Shown piece after piece: positions 1 to 7,641 of a stretch of 10,632 nt of DNA. A model generated the notes under the pieces. That model was not told where the DNA came from. It was given only the letters and a program-made list of their open reading frames with translations, and did not search any database. The stretch comes from CAYOMP01 sp964405075. GTDB lineage: Bacteria; Bacillota; Clostridia; Lachnospirales; Lachnospiraceae. The stretch's first letter is position 1. Each line of letters opens with the position of its first letter. The DNA lies in NCBI GenBank assembly GCA_964405075.1, contig CAYOMP010000101.1:1-10632 (forward strand), given 5' to 3'. The position numbers and the translations under genes are program-made.

Positions 1-1
1 A

Positions 2-82
2 TATAAAAGTAAGATATTTATGATGAAATTTTTAAGAAATATTAAGAGTGATTTTAAAATATTGACTAATGGTCAATTTTGA
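2..82 (+). other. Possible 3' end of an upstream reading frame, or a short leader ORF
   Basis: This frame is open from the window edge to a TGA at 80-82, giving about 26 residues with the end sequence MMKFLRNIKSDFKILTNGQF. The other two + frames are closed by stops within the first 30 bases. It could be the C-terminus of an upstream gene, for example the expected TetR-family regulator, or a chance open stretch. The promoter at 62-90 overlaps its end. An ATG at 20 has no convincing Shine-Dalgarno sequence. The identity cannot be decided without the sequence to the left. Confidence 0.2.
61..77. promoter_or_regulatory. TetR-like operator 1 overlapping the -35 box
   Basis: This is a perfect inverted repeat with 6-base arms ATTGAC and GTCAAT around a 5-base centre. 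It contains the 13-base core TGACTAATGGTCA (63-75), which matches 11 of 13 positions in the second site. A repressor bound here would cover the -35 box. TetR-family operators of this size and symmetry are common; assignment to that family is inference, because the regulator gene is not in the window. Confidence 0.65.
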
Positions 83-90
83 ATTATAAC
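62..90 (+). promoter_or_regulatory. Sigma-A-type promoter of the MMPL-lipoprotein operon
   Basis: A -35 box TTGACT (62-67) and a -10 box TATAAC (85-90) are separated by exactly 17 bases. Each matches the consensus at five of six positions. Transcription would start near 97 and give a leader of roughly 48 bases before the ATG at 145. The -35 box lies inside one inverted repeat and the predicted start lies in a second, which is the usual layout of a repressed promoter. Confidence 0.7.
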
Positions 91-95
91 AATAA

Positions 96-110
96 ATGAC
101 CGATGGTCAT
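96..110. promoter_or_regulatory. TetR-like operator 2 at the transcription start
   Basis: The sequence ATGACCGATGGTCAT is a perfect inverted repeat with 6-base arms and a 3-base centre. Its core TGACCGATGGTCA (97-109) repeats the core of the site at 63-75 with two differences. The two centres are 34 bases apart, a little over three helical turns. The site begins five bases after the -10 box and covers the predicted start. Confidence 0.68.
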
Positions 111-144
111 AAATGAATATAAATTCAATAGGAGTGAGAGTTAA

Positions 145-2250
145 ATGAAAATAAAATTTGGAAAAATGATAGTTAAGCACAAATGGACAATTTTTATTAT
201 AAGTATTGTATTACTTATTCCGTCAATTATAGGGTATGTTAATACAGGAATTAATTATGATTTATTGTCATATTTGCCAGAAGAAATCGAAACAATGAAA
301 GGGCAGGATATATTAATTGACGAGTTTGGAACTGGTGCATTTTCTTGTTTTGTAGTAGAGGGACTGGATGAAAAAAGTACATTAGCTATAAAAGAAGATA
401 TAGAACAGGTTTCAGGTGTAAAAAGAATATTATGGTATGACGCAGTAACAGATTTGACTGTAACGCTAGAGGTATTCACGGAAAACATTCAAATAATATT
501 TAAATCAGATGAAGCTACAATGATGATGATAATATTTGAGGATGGAACATCTGGAGAAGAAACATTGAAGGCTGTTGATAAAATAAGAGAGATAGCAGAT
601 GAACATTGTTTCTTAAGTGGAATGTCAGCAGTAGTAACAGATACTAAATATTTAACAGAGACAGAAACACCAATATATGTAGCTATTGCAGCTGGATTAT
701 CATGCTTGGTTTTGGGTGTGATTATGGAAAGCTTTATGATTCCGGTGCTATTTTTATTAGCTATTGGAATGTCTGTAGTATATAATCTTGGAACTAATGT
801 GTTTATGGGAGAAATTTCATATATTACAAAGGCATTAGCGGCAGTATTACAGTTGGCAGTTACAATGGATTATGCAATTTTCCTTTGGAACAGTTATAAA
901 GAACAGCAAATAAGATTTGATGGCGATAAGCCAAGGGCAATGTCACATGCAATATCTAATACAATTTCATCAGTTGTAGGTAGTTCAGTTACAACAGTAG
1001 CAGGTTTTGTTGCCTTATGCTTTATGAGTTTTAAGCTTGGAATTGATTTAGGAATAGTTATGGCAAAGGGTGTTGTATTTGGTGTAATTATTTGTATAAC
1101 AGTATTACCTGCAATGATACTTATCTTTGATAAAGCTATTGAAAAAACCAGACATAAGGCTTTAACTCCTAATTTGGAATGGGTGTCTAATATAGTAGTA
1201 AAACATTATTGGATATTTGCAATATTATTTGTAGTAATTCTATTCCCAGCAATATATGGAAATAACAGAACACCGGTATATTACAATATTTCAGATACTT
1301 TACCTATGTCATTAGAAAGTACACAGGCAAATAAGAAACTTGAAGATAATTTTTCAATGAGTTCAACACATGTAGTTATGATAGATTCCAATATTTCTTC
1401 AAAAGAAAAAAGAGAAATGTTAGATAAAATCGAAAAATTAGATGGAGTTGAATGGGCATTAGGACTTGAATCTATTGTAGGTCCAACATTTCCGGAAAGT
1501 TTAGTTCCTGATGAAGTGAAGGAAATACTAAAGGATGAGAATTATGAATTATATTTTGTCAGTTCTGAATACAAGGTAGCATCTGACGAAGTAAATAATC
1601 AATGTGAACAGATTAATACTATTATTAAGCAATATGATTCAAATGCTATGTTAGTAGGAGAAGCCCCTTGTACTAAGGACTTAATATCAGTTACAGATAA
1701 CGATTTTAAAACTGTTAATACAGTATCAATTATAGCAATAGCAATAATTATAGCTTTGGTATTTAAATCAATTTCTTTACCAGTAATATTGGTTGCAGTA
1801 ATTGAATTCGCTATATTTATTAATATGGGAATTCCATACTATACAAATACAGAGCTTCCATTTATAGCATCAATTGTTATAGGTACTATTCAGTTAGGAG
1901 CAACTGTTGACTATGCAATCTTAATGACAACCAGATATAAGAAGGAAAGATATAAAGGAGCCAGCCGAAAGGAAGCAGTAATGATTTCCCATAAGGCATC
2001 TATAGCATCAGTTATTGGTAGTGCATTAAGTTTCTTTGCAGCAACATTTGGTGTTGGAATGTATTCTCAGATTGATATGATTGGTTCATTATGTATATTA
2101 ATGTCAAGAGGTGCCATAGTAAGTATGTTTGTAGTAATTTTTATATTACCATCTATGTTACTTATTTTTGATAGATTGATTATATATACCAGCTTAGGAT
2201 TTAGAATCAAAGAAGAATTGAAAGAAAAAAAAGAAATAGCAGTAAACTAG
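145..2250 (+). CDS. MMPL/RND-superfamily membrane transporter
   Basis: A 701-residue integral membrane protein with the two-fold RND/MMPL layout. TM1 is at about 14-32, an extracytoplasmic domain at about 33-174, and TM2-6 at about 176-328. TM7 is at about 354-371, a second extracytoplasmic domain at about 375-522, and TM8-12 at about 524-680. Each half has an Asp-Tyr pair in the fourth helix: D242-Y243 (VTMDYAIF) and D589-Y590 (ATVDYAIL). These correspond to the proton-relay Asp-Tyr pairs known from MmpL3. The two halves are clearly duplicated, and both end in an LPxMxLIFD motif. The family exports lipids or other hydrophobic compounds using the proton gradient; the substrate here is unknown. 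The start is set by AGGAG at 130-134. The lipoprotein gene 13 bases downstream is probably cotranscribed and a functional partner. The dual operator upstream suggests inducible expression. Confidence 0.9.
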   Translation: MKIKFGKMIVKHKWTIFIISIVLLIPSIIGYVNTGINYDLLSYLPEEIETMKGQDILIDEFGTGAFSCFVVEGLDEKSTLAIKEDIEQVSGVKRILWYDAVTDLTVTLEVFTENIQIIFKSDEATMMMIIFEDGTSGEETLKAVDKIREIADEHCFLSGMSAVVTDTKYLTETETPIYVAIAAGLSCLVLGVIMESFMIPVLFLLAIGMSVVYNLGTNVFMGEISYITKALAAVLQLAVTMDYAIFLWNSYKEQQIRFDGDKPRAMSHAISNTISSVVGSSVTTVAGFVALCFMSFKLGIDLGIVMAKGVVFGVIICITVLPAMILIFDKAIEKTRHKALTPNLEWVSNIVVKHYWIFAILFVVILFPAIYGNNRTPVYYNISDTLPMSLESTQANKKLEDNFSMSSTHVVMIDSNISSKEKREMLDKIEKLDGVEWALGLESIVGPTFPESLVPDEVKEILKDENYELYFVSSEYKVASDEVNNQCEQINTIIKQYDSNAMLVGEAPCTKDLISVTDNDFKTVNTVSIIAIAIIIALVFKSISLPVILVAVIEFAIFINMGIPYYTNTELPFIASIVIGTIQLGATVDYAILMTTRYKKERYKGASRKEAVMISHKASIASVIGSALSFFAATFGVGMYSQIDMIGSLCILMSRGAIVSMFVVIFILPSMLLIFDRLIIYTSLGFRIKEELKEKKEIAVN

Positions 2251-2263
2251 GAGGAAAAAAGTT

Positions 2264-4417
2264 ATGAGAAAAAATATTGTAAAATTAACAGCTGTAATGA
2301 CAACTGTTTCGTTAGTTACATTAACTGGCTGTGGTGCCAATGGTGCAAATGTAGATACATCAGCAGTAGTAAATGAAGTGACTGAAGCAGTTATTGACAA
2401 TGTAGATGAAGAAAAAGTTAATGAAGTAGTTAACAAAGTAAAAGAAGTGGCAGGAGTAGAATCAGATTCTAATGTGGATAAAGATGAAACAGTATATGTA
2501 TCTGCCAATGCAGATGGTTCCATAAAAGAGATTATAGTTAGTGACTGGTTAAAGAACACATCTGGTGAAGCTAAAATAGATGATGTTTCTGACTTGGATA
2601 ATATTGAAAATGTTAAAGGATATGAAGAGTTTACTCAGTCTAGTGATGGAAGTATAGTATGGAATTCAGAAGGTTCAGATATTTATTATCAGGGAACAAG
2701 CAGCAAAGAATTACCAGTGGATGTTAGCATTACTTATACATTAGATGGAAAACAAATAAGTGCAAAGGATTTAGCTGGAAAAAGTGGAAACCTTGTAATG
2801 AGATTTGATTATAGAAATAATTCTAAACAGGTAATAAAAATTAATGATAAAGATGAAGAAATATTCACACCATTTACTATGGTAACTGGCATGATACTTC
2901 CAGAAGAAAAAGTAAAAAATGTTACAGTTTCAACAGGAAAAGTTATATCAGATGGTAGTAAAGTGGTAGTTGTTGGTATGGCAATGCCAGGATTAAAGGA
3001 TAGTTTAGGATTAGAAGACAAAAATGTTGGTTTGGATTTAAATGACTATGTAGAAATTACAGCAGATGTTGAAGATTTTGAATTAACAACAACAGCAACT
3101 ATTGCCATGGCAGATTTAATGAATGACATTGATATAGATAGTGCAGAGAGTTTTGAAGATATAGAAGAGGATATTGAGACACTAACTGATGCATCTAATC
3201 AGTTAGTAGATGGAACTGGTGAATTAAAAGATGGTGCTCAGAAACTAAAGGATGGTTCTAATGAGTTAAAAGAAGGTGCCAGCAAGTTAGATGATGGTAT
3301 AATTGAAGCCGATGATGGTGTAAAGCAAATCATTGCTAATTATCCAGCAGCTGTAAAAGGTGCTAATGATTTGGCAGAAGGTTTAAAAACATTGAATAAA
3401 GAAGTAAAATCATTCGGCAAATTAGGAAAAACATTAGATACTACTAAAAGTGATAATGATAAGAAAGCTTCAGAAATGGAAAGTACAACATTGCCGGCAG
3501 ATCAGGCAAGTGTTAGCTCAGCAGTGACAGGAGTTATAACAAATGCAGTTACACCAGCAGTAGAGGCAGGTGTAGCAACAGCAGCCAATGCAGCAGCAAC
3601 AGCAGCGGCTGCAGCTACAACAGAAACAATAAGTTCTTACATTTCAGAAAATGTGGCTGCACAGGCAGATACAATAGGTGTAATTGTACAGCAACTTGCA
3701 GCAGCAGGTATTGATGTAGATACAGCAACAACTTATGCAACAGCTATTGTTACAGCGCAGGTATTAAATACTGTAGATGCAAGTAATGAAGCATTTATGG
3801 CTAGTCTGAATGCTAACGTTGCATCAGCAGCAACAGCGGCGGTTGGTAACAGTCAGTCAGATATTGCAGCGGCAGCACAGCAGGCAGCAGCAAATGTAGA
3901 TTCTTCATCTGTGACTACAGCAGTTACTCAGTTGGCTACAGATTACGCAACATATGGTTCATATTTAGGAATTTCTGGTGCTGTATCTGAAATTAGAAGC
4001 AATTTAGATGATGAAACAATTAATAAATTAACAGATGGTGTTAGTCAGTTAAAAGATGGTTCAGTACAGTTAGCAGATGGTATTGAAAAATTGTCAGATG
4101 CTACTGGACAGTTAAGTACAGGTTTAGGACAGATTAGAGAAGGCTCAGGACAGTTAAAGGATGGAACAGTTACTTTGGATAATGGTGTAGGCACATTGAA
4201 AGATGGTGTAGGTACATTAGATGATGGTATGAATACATTTAATGATGACGGAATTGAAAAATTATCAGATGTATATAACAATGATATCAAGTCTTTAAAA
4301 GACAGAGTAACTGCCATAAAAGATGCAGGAGCTTCTTATCAGACATATACTGGCTTAGGAGATAATAAAACAGGAAGTGTTAAGTTCATTATCACTACTG
4401 AAGGAATTGAAAAATAA
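2264..4417 (+). CDS. Lipoprotein with xxxLxxG heptad repeats (YhgE/Pip-stalk-like), partner of the MMPL transporter
   Basis: A 717-residue exported lipoprotein. The N-terminus has a short basic segment, a hydrophobic core and a lipobox LTGC with the lipidated Cys at residue 23. Residues about 75-290 look like mixed beta structure. Residues 314-345 carry five exact LxxG heptads. Residues about 411-575 are alanine-rich and helical. Residues 589-658 carry ten further heptads, nearly all of LxDG type. No transmembrane helix follows the signal peptide. The xxxLxxG heptads are those seen in the extracytoplasmic stalks of YhgE/Pip-type proteins (lactococcal Pip, YueB, EsaA), but those are anchored by membrane helices, not lipid. 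Its AGGAGG (2249-2254) overlaps the stop of the transporter gene, so the two are translated from one transcript. The function is inferred as an elongated accessory subunit or docking partner for the transporter. Confidence 0.85.
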   Translation: MRKNIVKLTAVMTTVSLVTLTGCGANGANVDTSAVVNEVTEAVIDNVDEEKVNEVVNKVKEVAGVESDSNVDKDETVYVSANADGSIKEIIVSDWLKNTSGEAKIDDVSDLDNIENVKGYEEFTQSSDGSIVWNSEGSDIYYQGTSSKELPVDVSITYTLDGKQISAKDLAGKSGNLVMRFDYRNNSKQVIKINDKDEEIFTPFTMVTGMILPEEKVKNVTVSTGKVISDGSKVVVVGMAMPGLKDSLGLEDKNVGLDLNDYVEITADVEDFELTTTATIAMADLMNDIDIDSAESFEDIEEDIETLTDASNQLVDGTGELKDGAQKLKDGSNELKEGASKLDDGIIEADDGVKQIIANYPAAVKGANDLAEGLKTLNKEVKSFGKLGKTLDTTKSDNDKKASEMESTTLPADQASVSSAVTGVITNAVTPAVEAGVATAANAAATAAAAATTETISSYISENVAAQADTIGVIVQQLAAAGIDVDTATTYATAIVTAQVLNTVDASNEAFMASLNANVASAATAAVGNSQSDIAAAAQQAAANVDSSSVTTAVTQLATDYATYGSYLGISGAVSEIRSNLDDETINKLTDGVSQLKDGSVQLADGIEKLSDATGQLSTGLGQIREGSGQLKDGTVTLDNGVGTLKDGVGTLDDGMNTFNDDGIEKLSDVYNNDIKSLKDRVTAIKDAGASYQTYTGLGDNKTGSVKFIITTEGIEK
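3203..3298 (+). repeat. First LxxG heptad block of the lipoprotein
   Basis: Leucines at residues 314, 321, 328, 335 and 342 fall exactly seven apart, each followed by Gly at +3 (LVDG, LKDG, LKDG, LKEG, LDDG). L307 continues the phase upstream, and ADDG at 349-352 continues it downstream. The DNA period is 21 bases, but codons differ between copies, so this is an old protein repeat, not a recent DNA duplication. Confidence 0.85.
3494..3988 (+). other. Alanine-rich helical segment between the heptad blocks
   Basis: Residues about 411-575 are dominated by Ala, with Thr, Val, Ser and Gln, including a run near 441-452 that is almost pure Ala and Thr. The composition predicts long amphipathic helices or a coiled coil, and there are very few charges compared with the flanking heptads. 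No member of a known domain family is recognised. It is a continuous in-frame part of the same coding region. Confidence 0.6.
4028..4237 (+). repeat. Second LxxG heptad block, ten units
   Basis: Positions 589, 596, 603, 610, 617, 624, 631, 638, 645 and 652 are Leu (Ile at 624), spaced exactly seven apart. Gly follows at +3 in all but the fourth unit, where it is Ala. Phe659 holds the eleventh position before one extra residue breaks the phase. The phase matches the xxxLxxG repeat known from YhgE/Pip-type stalks. Confidence 0.85.
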
Positions 4418-4446
4418 TTTTTAATTTGATAGGAAAGTTGTTTACT

Positions 4447-4489
4447 AAAATTAAGAAGAATTCAAAATTTGGATTCTTCTTAATTTTTT
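4447..4489 (+). terminator. Intrinsic terminator after the MMPL-lipoprotein operon
   Basis: A perfect 15-base-pair stem (4447-4461 with 4473-4487) can be extended inward by a G-U and a C-G pair, leaving a 7-base loop. It is followed by, and merges with, six T residues (4484-4489). It lies 30 bases after the lipoprotein stop codon and should end the operon. Confidence 0.9.
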
Positions 4490-4545
4490 GTACGTTAAAG
4501 GTTTGAGTTTAGCCTTTCTTTAGATTGTTATTTTAAATACTTTAC

Positions 4546-4574
4546 TTTTCAGTAGGGTAACTCTGTGTTAGAAT
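4546..4574 (+). promoter_or_regulatory. Predicted extended -10 promoter for the M16C peptidase gene
   Basis: TGTTAGAAT (4566-4574) is an extended -10 element with five of six matches to TATAAT. A weak -35, TTTTCA (4546-4551), lies 17 bases upstream of the hexamer. Transcription would start near 4581, giving a leader of about 113 bases. A promoter is required here because a strong terminator lies just upstream; this is the best candidate in the gap. Confidence 0.5.
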
Positions 4575-4590
4575 AGAAGGGAATAGATAT

Positions 4591-4621
4591 GCTTTAGAGA
4601 TTCTCTAAAGCAAAATTTTTT
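4591..4621 (+). promoter_or_regulatory. Leader hairpin with T-tract before the M16C peptidase gene
   Basis: GCTTTAGAG (4591-4599) pairs perfectly with CTCTAAAGC (4603-4611) around a 3-base loop. Four A and six T residues (4616-4621) follow. The structure sits about ten bases after the predicted transcription start. It could be an attenuator-like element, an RNA-stabilising 5' hairpin or a second terminator for read-through. The AAAA between stem and T-run makes it a poorer terminator than 4447-4489. No alternative antiterminator pairing was found by eye. Confidence 0.4.
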
Positions 4622-4683
4622 GCACATAAAGTAATGTAATATGTGAAATTCTAAATATATACAGAATACATCAACAGATAAAT

Positions 4684-4688
4684 GGAGG
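4684..4688 (+). promoter_or_regulatory. Ribosome binding site that sets the peptidase start at 4694
   Basis: GGAGG here lies five bases before the ATG at 4694. An in-frame ATG at 4682 overlaps the Shine-Dalgarno sequence itself and has no site of its own, so the longer start is unlikely. The shorter product begins MNIRELLAYEVI. Confidence 0.8.
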
Positions 4689-4693
4689 TAATT

Positions 4694-7615
4694 ATGAATA
4701 TTAGAGAGTTGTTAGCATATGAGGTAATAGAAGAAAGAAAAATTTCAGACTTGAATTCTCAGTCATATTTATTGCGACATAAAAAGAGCGGTGCAAGAAT
4801 CGCTATATTAAATAATGATGATGAAAATAAGGTGTTTTATATTGGATTTAGAACGCCACCAAAGGATGATACAGGATTACCACACATCTTGGAACATTCA
4901 GTTTTATGCGGTTCTAAGAAATTTCCGGCAAAAGATCCTTTTGTTGAATTAGTAAAGGGTTCATTAAATACATTTCTTAATGCTATGACATATCCGGATA
5001 AGACGGTTTATCCTATTGCCAGTTGTAATGATAAGGATTTCCAAAACTTAATGGATGTATATATGGATGCAGTGTTTAATACAAACATATATGAAAGAGA
5101 AGAAATATTTAAACAGGAAGGCTGGCATTATGATTTGGAATCAGAGGATGCGAAGCTTAAAATAAATGGCGTGGTTTATAATGAAATGAAGGGAGCATTT
5201 TCTTCACCGGAAGGGGTTTTAGATAGAGAAATTCTTAATTCTTTGTTTCCGGATAATGAGTATTCTAATGAGTCTGGTGGTAATCCGGCAAATATTCCGG
5301 AATTAACTTATGAACAATTCCTAGAGTTTCATAAGGCTTATTATCATCCATCAAATAGTTATATATATTTGTATGGAGATATGGATATTGTTGAAAAATT
5401 GGAATGGTTAGACAAAGAATATTTATCTAAATATGAAAAAATTGAATTAGATTCAAGTATTAGTCTACAAAAGCCTTTTGATAAAACAGTGGAAGTATAT
5501 AAAAAATATTCAATTACTGAGGAAGAAAAAGAGGAAGATAACACTTATCTTTCATATAATATGGTTATTGGAACCAGTCTTGATACCAAATTATATCTGG
5601 CATTTCAGATATTGGAATATGCCCTTTTATCAGCACCAGGTGCACCATTAAAGAAAGCGTTACTGGATGCTAAGATAGGTAAAGATATTATGGGTTCATA
5701 TGATAATGGAAGTTATCAGCCAATGTTTTCAATTGTGGCTAAGAATTCTAACCTTTCTTCTAAGGATGAATTCGTTAAAATTATCAAGGATACATTAATA
5801 AATATTGTTAATAATGGTATGGATAAAAAGGCGTTGAAAGCCGGCATTAATTATTATGAATTCAGATATAGAGAAGCAGACTTTGGCAGTTATCCTAAGG
5901 GACTTATGTATGGATTACAGATGTTAGACAGCTGGTTATATGATGATACAAAACCATTTGTTCATATTGAGGCGATAGATACATTTAAATTCCTAAAGGA
6001 TAATGTAGATACAGGTTATTTTGAAAATTTAATTAAGGAATATTTAATTAATAATACCCATGCATCAGTAGTTGTTATTGAACCGGAAAAAGGCTTAACA
6101 GCTAAGCAGGAAAAAGAATTAGAGGATAAACTCCAAAAATATAAAGAAAGCTTATCTACTGAGGAAATTAAGAAAATAGTTCGGGATACAAAAGCACTAT
6201 TAAAATATCAGGAAGAACCATCTACAAAGGAAGAGTTAGAAAGTATTCCAATGCTTACAAGAGCAGATATGAAGAAAACACCAGCACCTCTTTTTATTGA
6301 TGAAAAGAGTGTAGAGGGAATTAAAGTAATTCATCACAATATGTTTACCAATGGTATCGGGTATTTGAACATTTTGTTTGACACAAAGAATATTTCAAAT
6401 GAATATATTCCATATGTAGGTATTTTGAAATCTGTAATTGGTTATGTAGATACTAAAAACTATTCGTATGGGGACTTATTTAACGAAATTAATATGAATA
6501 CAGGTGGAATAACAAATGGAGTTAGTGTTATTCCAAATATGCTTGACTTTGAAAAATTTACAAGTGCATTTCAGATTAAGGCAAAGGCTCTTTATGAAAA
6601 CTTAGATTTTGCTTTTGCAATGATAAAAGAAATTATTATTAATTCTAAATTTGACGATGACAAGCGACTATATGAAATTATTGCACAGTTAAAATCAAGA
6701 TTGCAAATGACATTTAATTCAGCAGGACATTCAGCAGCAGTAATGCGAGCTAATTCATATTACTCAAAGGCTTCATATTATAATGATTTAGTAAGTGGAA
6801 TAACATTTTATAAATTTATCGAAGATTTGGAAGCTAATTTTGAAGAAAAGAAATCAGAATTAATTTCTAAATTAAAAGAAGTAGTTAAAATGATATTTAG
6901 ACCGGAAAATGTTATAATATCAATTACTGCGGATGAAAAAGGTTATAAAAAATTTGAAGCAGAAGTAGCCGAATTTAAAAAATGCCTGTATACTGAAGAA
7001 GTTGAAAAAGGAAAGTTCATACCGCAATTGGAACGCAAAAATGAAGGACTAAAAACATCTTCGCAGGTGCAGTATGTAGCTAGATGTGGTAATTTTAGAA
7101 AATTTGGATTAGAATATACAGGTGCATTAAGAATTCTAAAAGTAATGTTAGGATATGATTATTTATGGAATAATGTACGTGTAAAAGGTGGCGCATACGG
7201 TTGTATGAGTAATTTTAGCATGACAGGTGATTCATATATGGTATCCTATAGAGACCCTAATTTGGATAAAACTATGGATATATTTGAGCATACACCAGAT
7301 TTCTTAGAAAATTTCAATGCAGATGAAAGAGAAATGACAAAATATATTATTGGAACAATTAGTGATATGGATGTTCCAATGAATCCTTCTGCTAAGGGTG
7401 GTCGTTCTATGTCTGCATATTTAAGCCACATTACAATGGATATGCTTCAGAAAGAAAGAGATGAAGTATTAGCAGTTACACCGGAAGACATCAGAAAATT
7501 AGCATCAACTGTTAAAGCAATGTTAGATGACAGAAATATTTGTGTAATTGGTAATGCAGAAAAAATAGAAGAATCTAAGGCTATGTTTGGAAAGACAGAG
7601 AATTTATTTAAGTAA
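4694..7615 (+). CDS. M16C zinc metallopeptidase, PreP/insulinase-like
   Basis: A 973-residue cytoplasmic protein without signal peptide or membrane segment, the usual length for PreP-like M16C peptidases. The inverted zinc motif HILEH gives zinc ligands H64 and H68 and catalytic E67. The third ligand is E164 in VVYNEMKG; its 96-residue distance from H68 is close to that in human PreP. The C-terminal half has R829 and Y835 in RVKGGAYG, the Arg-Tyr pair with the same six-residue spacing that contacts substrate in PreP. The order is catalytic N-terminal half, a central M16C-associated region at about 460-700, then a non-catalytic half. The family degrades short unstructured peptides within a closed chamber. 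All key residues are present, so it should be active. It has its own predicted promoter and is followed 26 bases later by era, with which it may be cotranscribed. Confidence 0.93.
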   Translation: MNIRELLAYEVIEERKISDLNSQSYLLRHKKSGARIAILNNDDENKVFYIGFRTPPKDDTGLPHILEHSVLCGSKKFPAKDPFVELVKGSLNTFLNAMTYPDKTVYPIASCNDKDFQNLMDVYMDAVFNTNIYEREEIFKQEGWHYDLESEDAKLKINGVVYNEMKGAFSSPEGVLDREILNSLFPDNEYSNESGGNPANIPELTYEQFLEFHKAYYHPSNSYIYLYGDMDIVEKLEWLDKEYLSKYEKIELDSSISLQKPFDKTVEVYKKYSITEEEKEEDNTYLSYNMVIGTSLDTKLYLAFQILEYALLSAPGAPLKKALLDAKIGKDIMGSYDNGSYQPMFSIVAKNSNLSSKDEFVKIIKDTLINIVNNGMDKKALKAGINYYEFRYREADFGSYPKGLMYGLQMLDSWLYDDTKPFVHIEAIDTFKFLKDNVDTGYFENLIKEYLINNTHASVVVIEPEKGLTAKQEKELEDKLQKYKESLSTEEIKKIVRDTKALLKYQEEPSTKEELESIPMLTRADMKKTPAPLFIDEKSVEGIKVIHHNMFTNGIGYLNILFDTKNISNEYIPYVGILKSVIGYVDTKNYSYGDLFNEINMNTGGITNGVSVIPNMLDFEKFTSAFQIKAKALYENLDFAFAMIKEIIINSKFDDDKRLYEIIAQLKSRLQMTFNSAGHSAAVMRANSYYSKASYYNDLVSGITFYKFIEDLEANFEEKKSELISKLKEVVKMIFRPENVIISITADEKGYKKFEAEVAEFKKCLYTEEVEKGKFIPQLERKNEGLKTSSQVQYVARCGNFRKFGLEYTGALRILKVMLGYDYLWNNVRVKGGAYGCMSNFSMTGDSYMVSYRDPNLDKTMDIFEHTPDFLENFNADEREMTKYIIGTISDMDVPMNPSAKGGRSMSAYLSHITMDMLQKERDEVLAVTPEDIRKLASTVKAMLDDRNICVIGNAEKIEESKAMFGKTENLFK

Positions 7616-7641
7616 GAAACATAAGAGATTAAGGAGATTAA

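Noticed and set aside
61..77. Divergent leftward promoter from TTGACC on the minus strand at the first operator
   Set aside because: No acceptable -10 box lies at 16-18 bases leftward, and no leftward start codon is present in positions 1-60.
2194..2559. Minus-strand open frame of 121 codons across the transporter-lipoprotein junction
   Set aside because: It is Ser/Thr-rich and antisense to two well-supported genes, with no family match by eye; a shadow frame.
3203..4237. Periodic 21-base sequence considered as a DNA tandem repeat or CRISPR-like array
   Set aside because: The period is a protein heptad with divergent codons inside one open reading frame; there are no identical repeats or spacers.
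4045..4317. Minus-strand open frame with Pro/Ser repeats opposite the second heptad block
   Set aside because: Its repeats are the reverse complement of the LxDG heptad codons; no independent coding signal.
4497..4517. AAAGG...CCTTT stem just after the main terminator as a second terminator
   Set aside because: It has only five firm pairs, an 11-base loop and no T-run directly after the stem.
4682..4693. Upstream in-frame ATG for the M16C peptidase (adds MEVI)
   Set aside because: It overlaps the GGAGG that serves the ATG at 4694 and has no ribosome binding site of its own.
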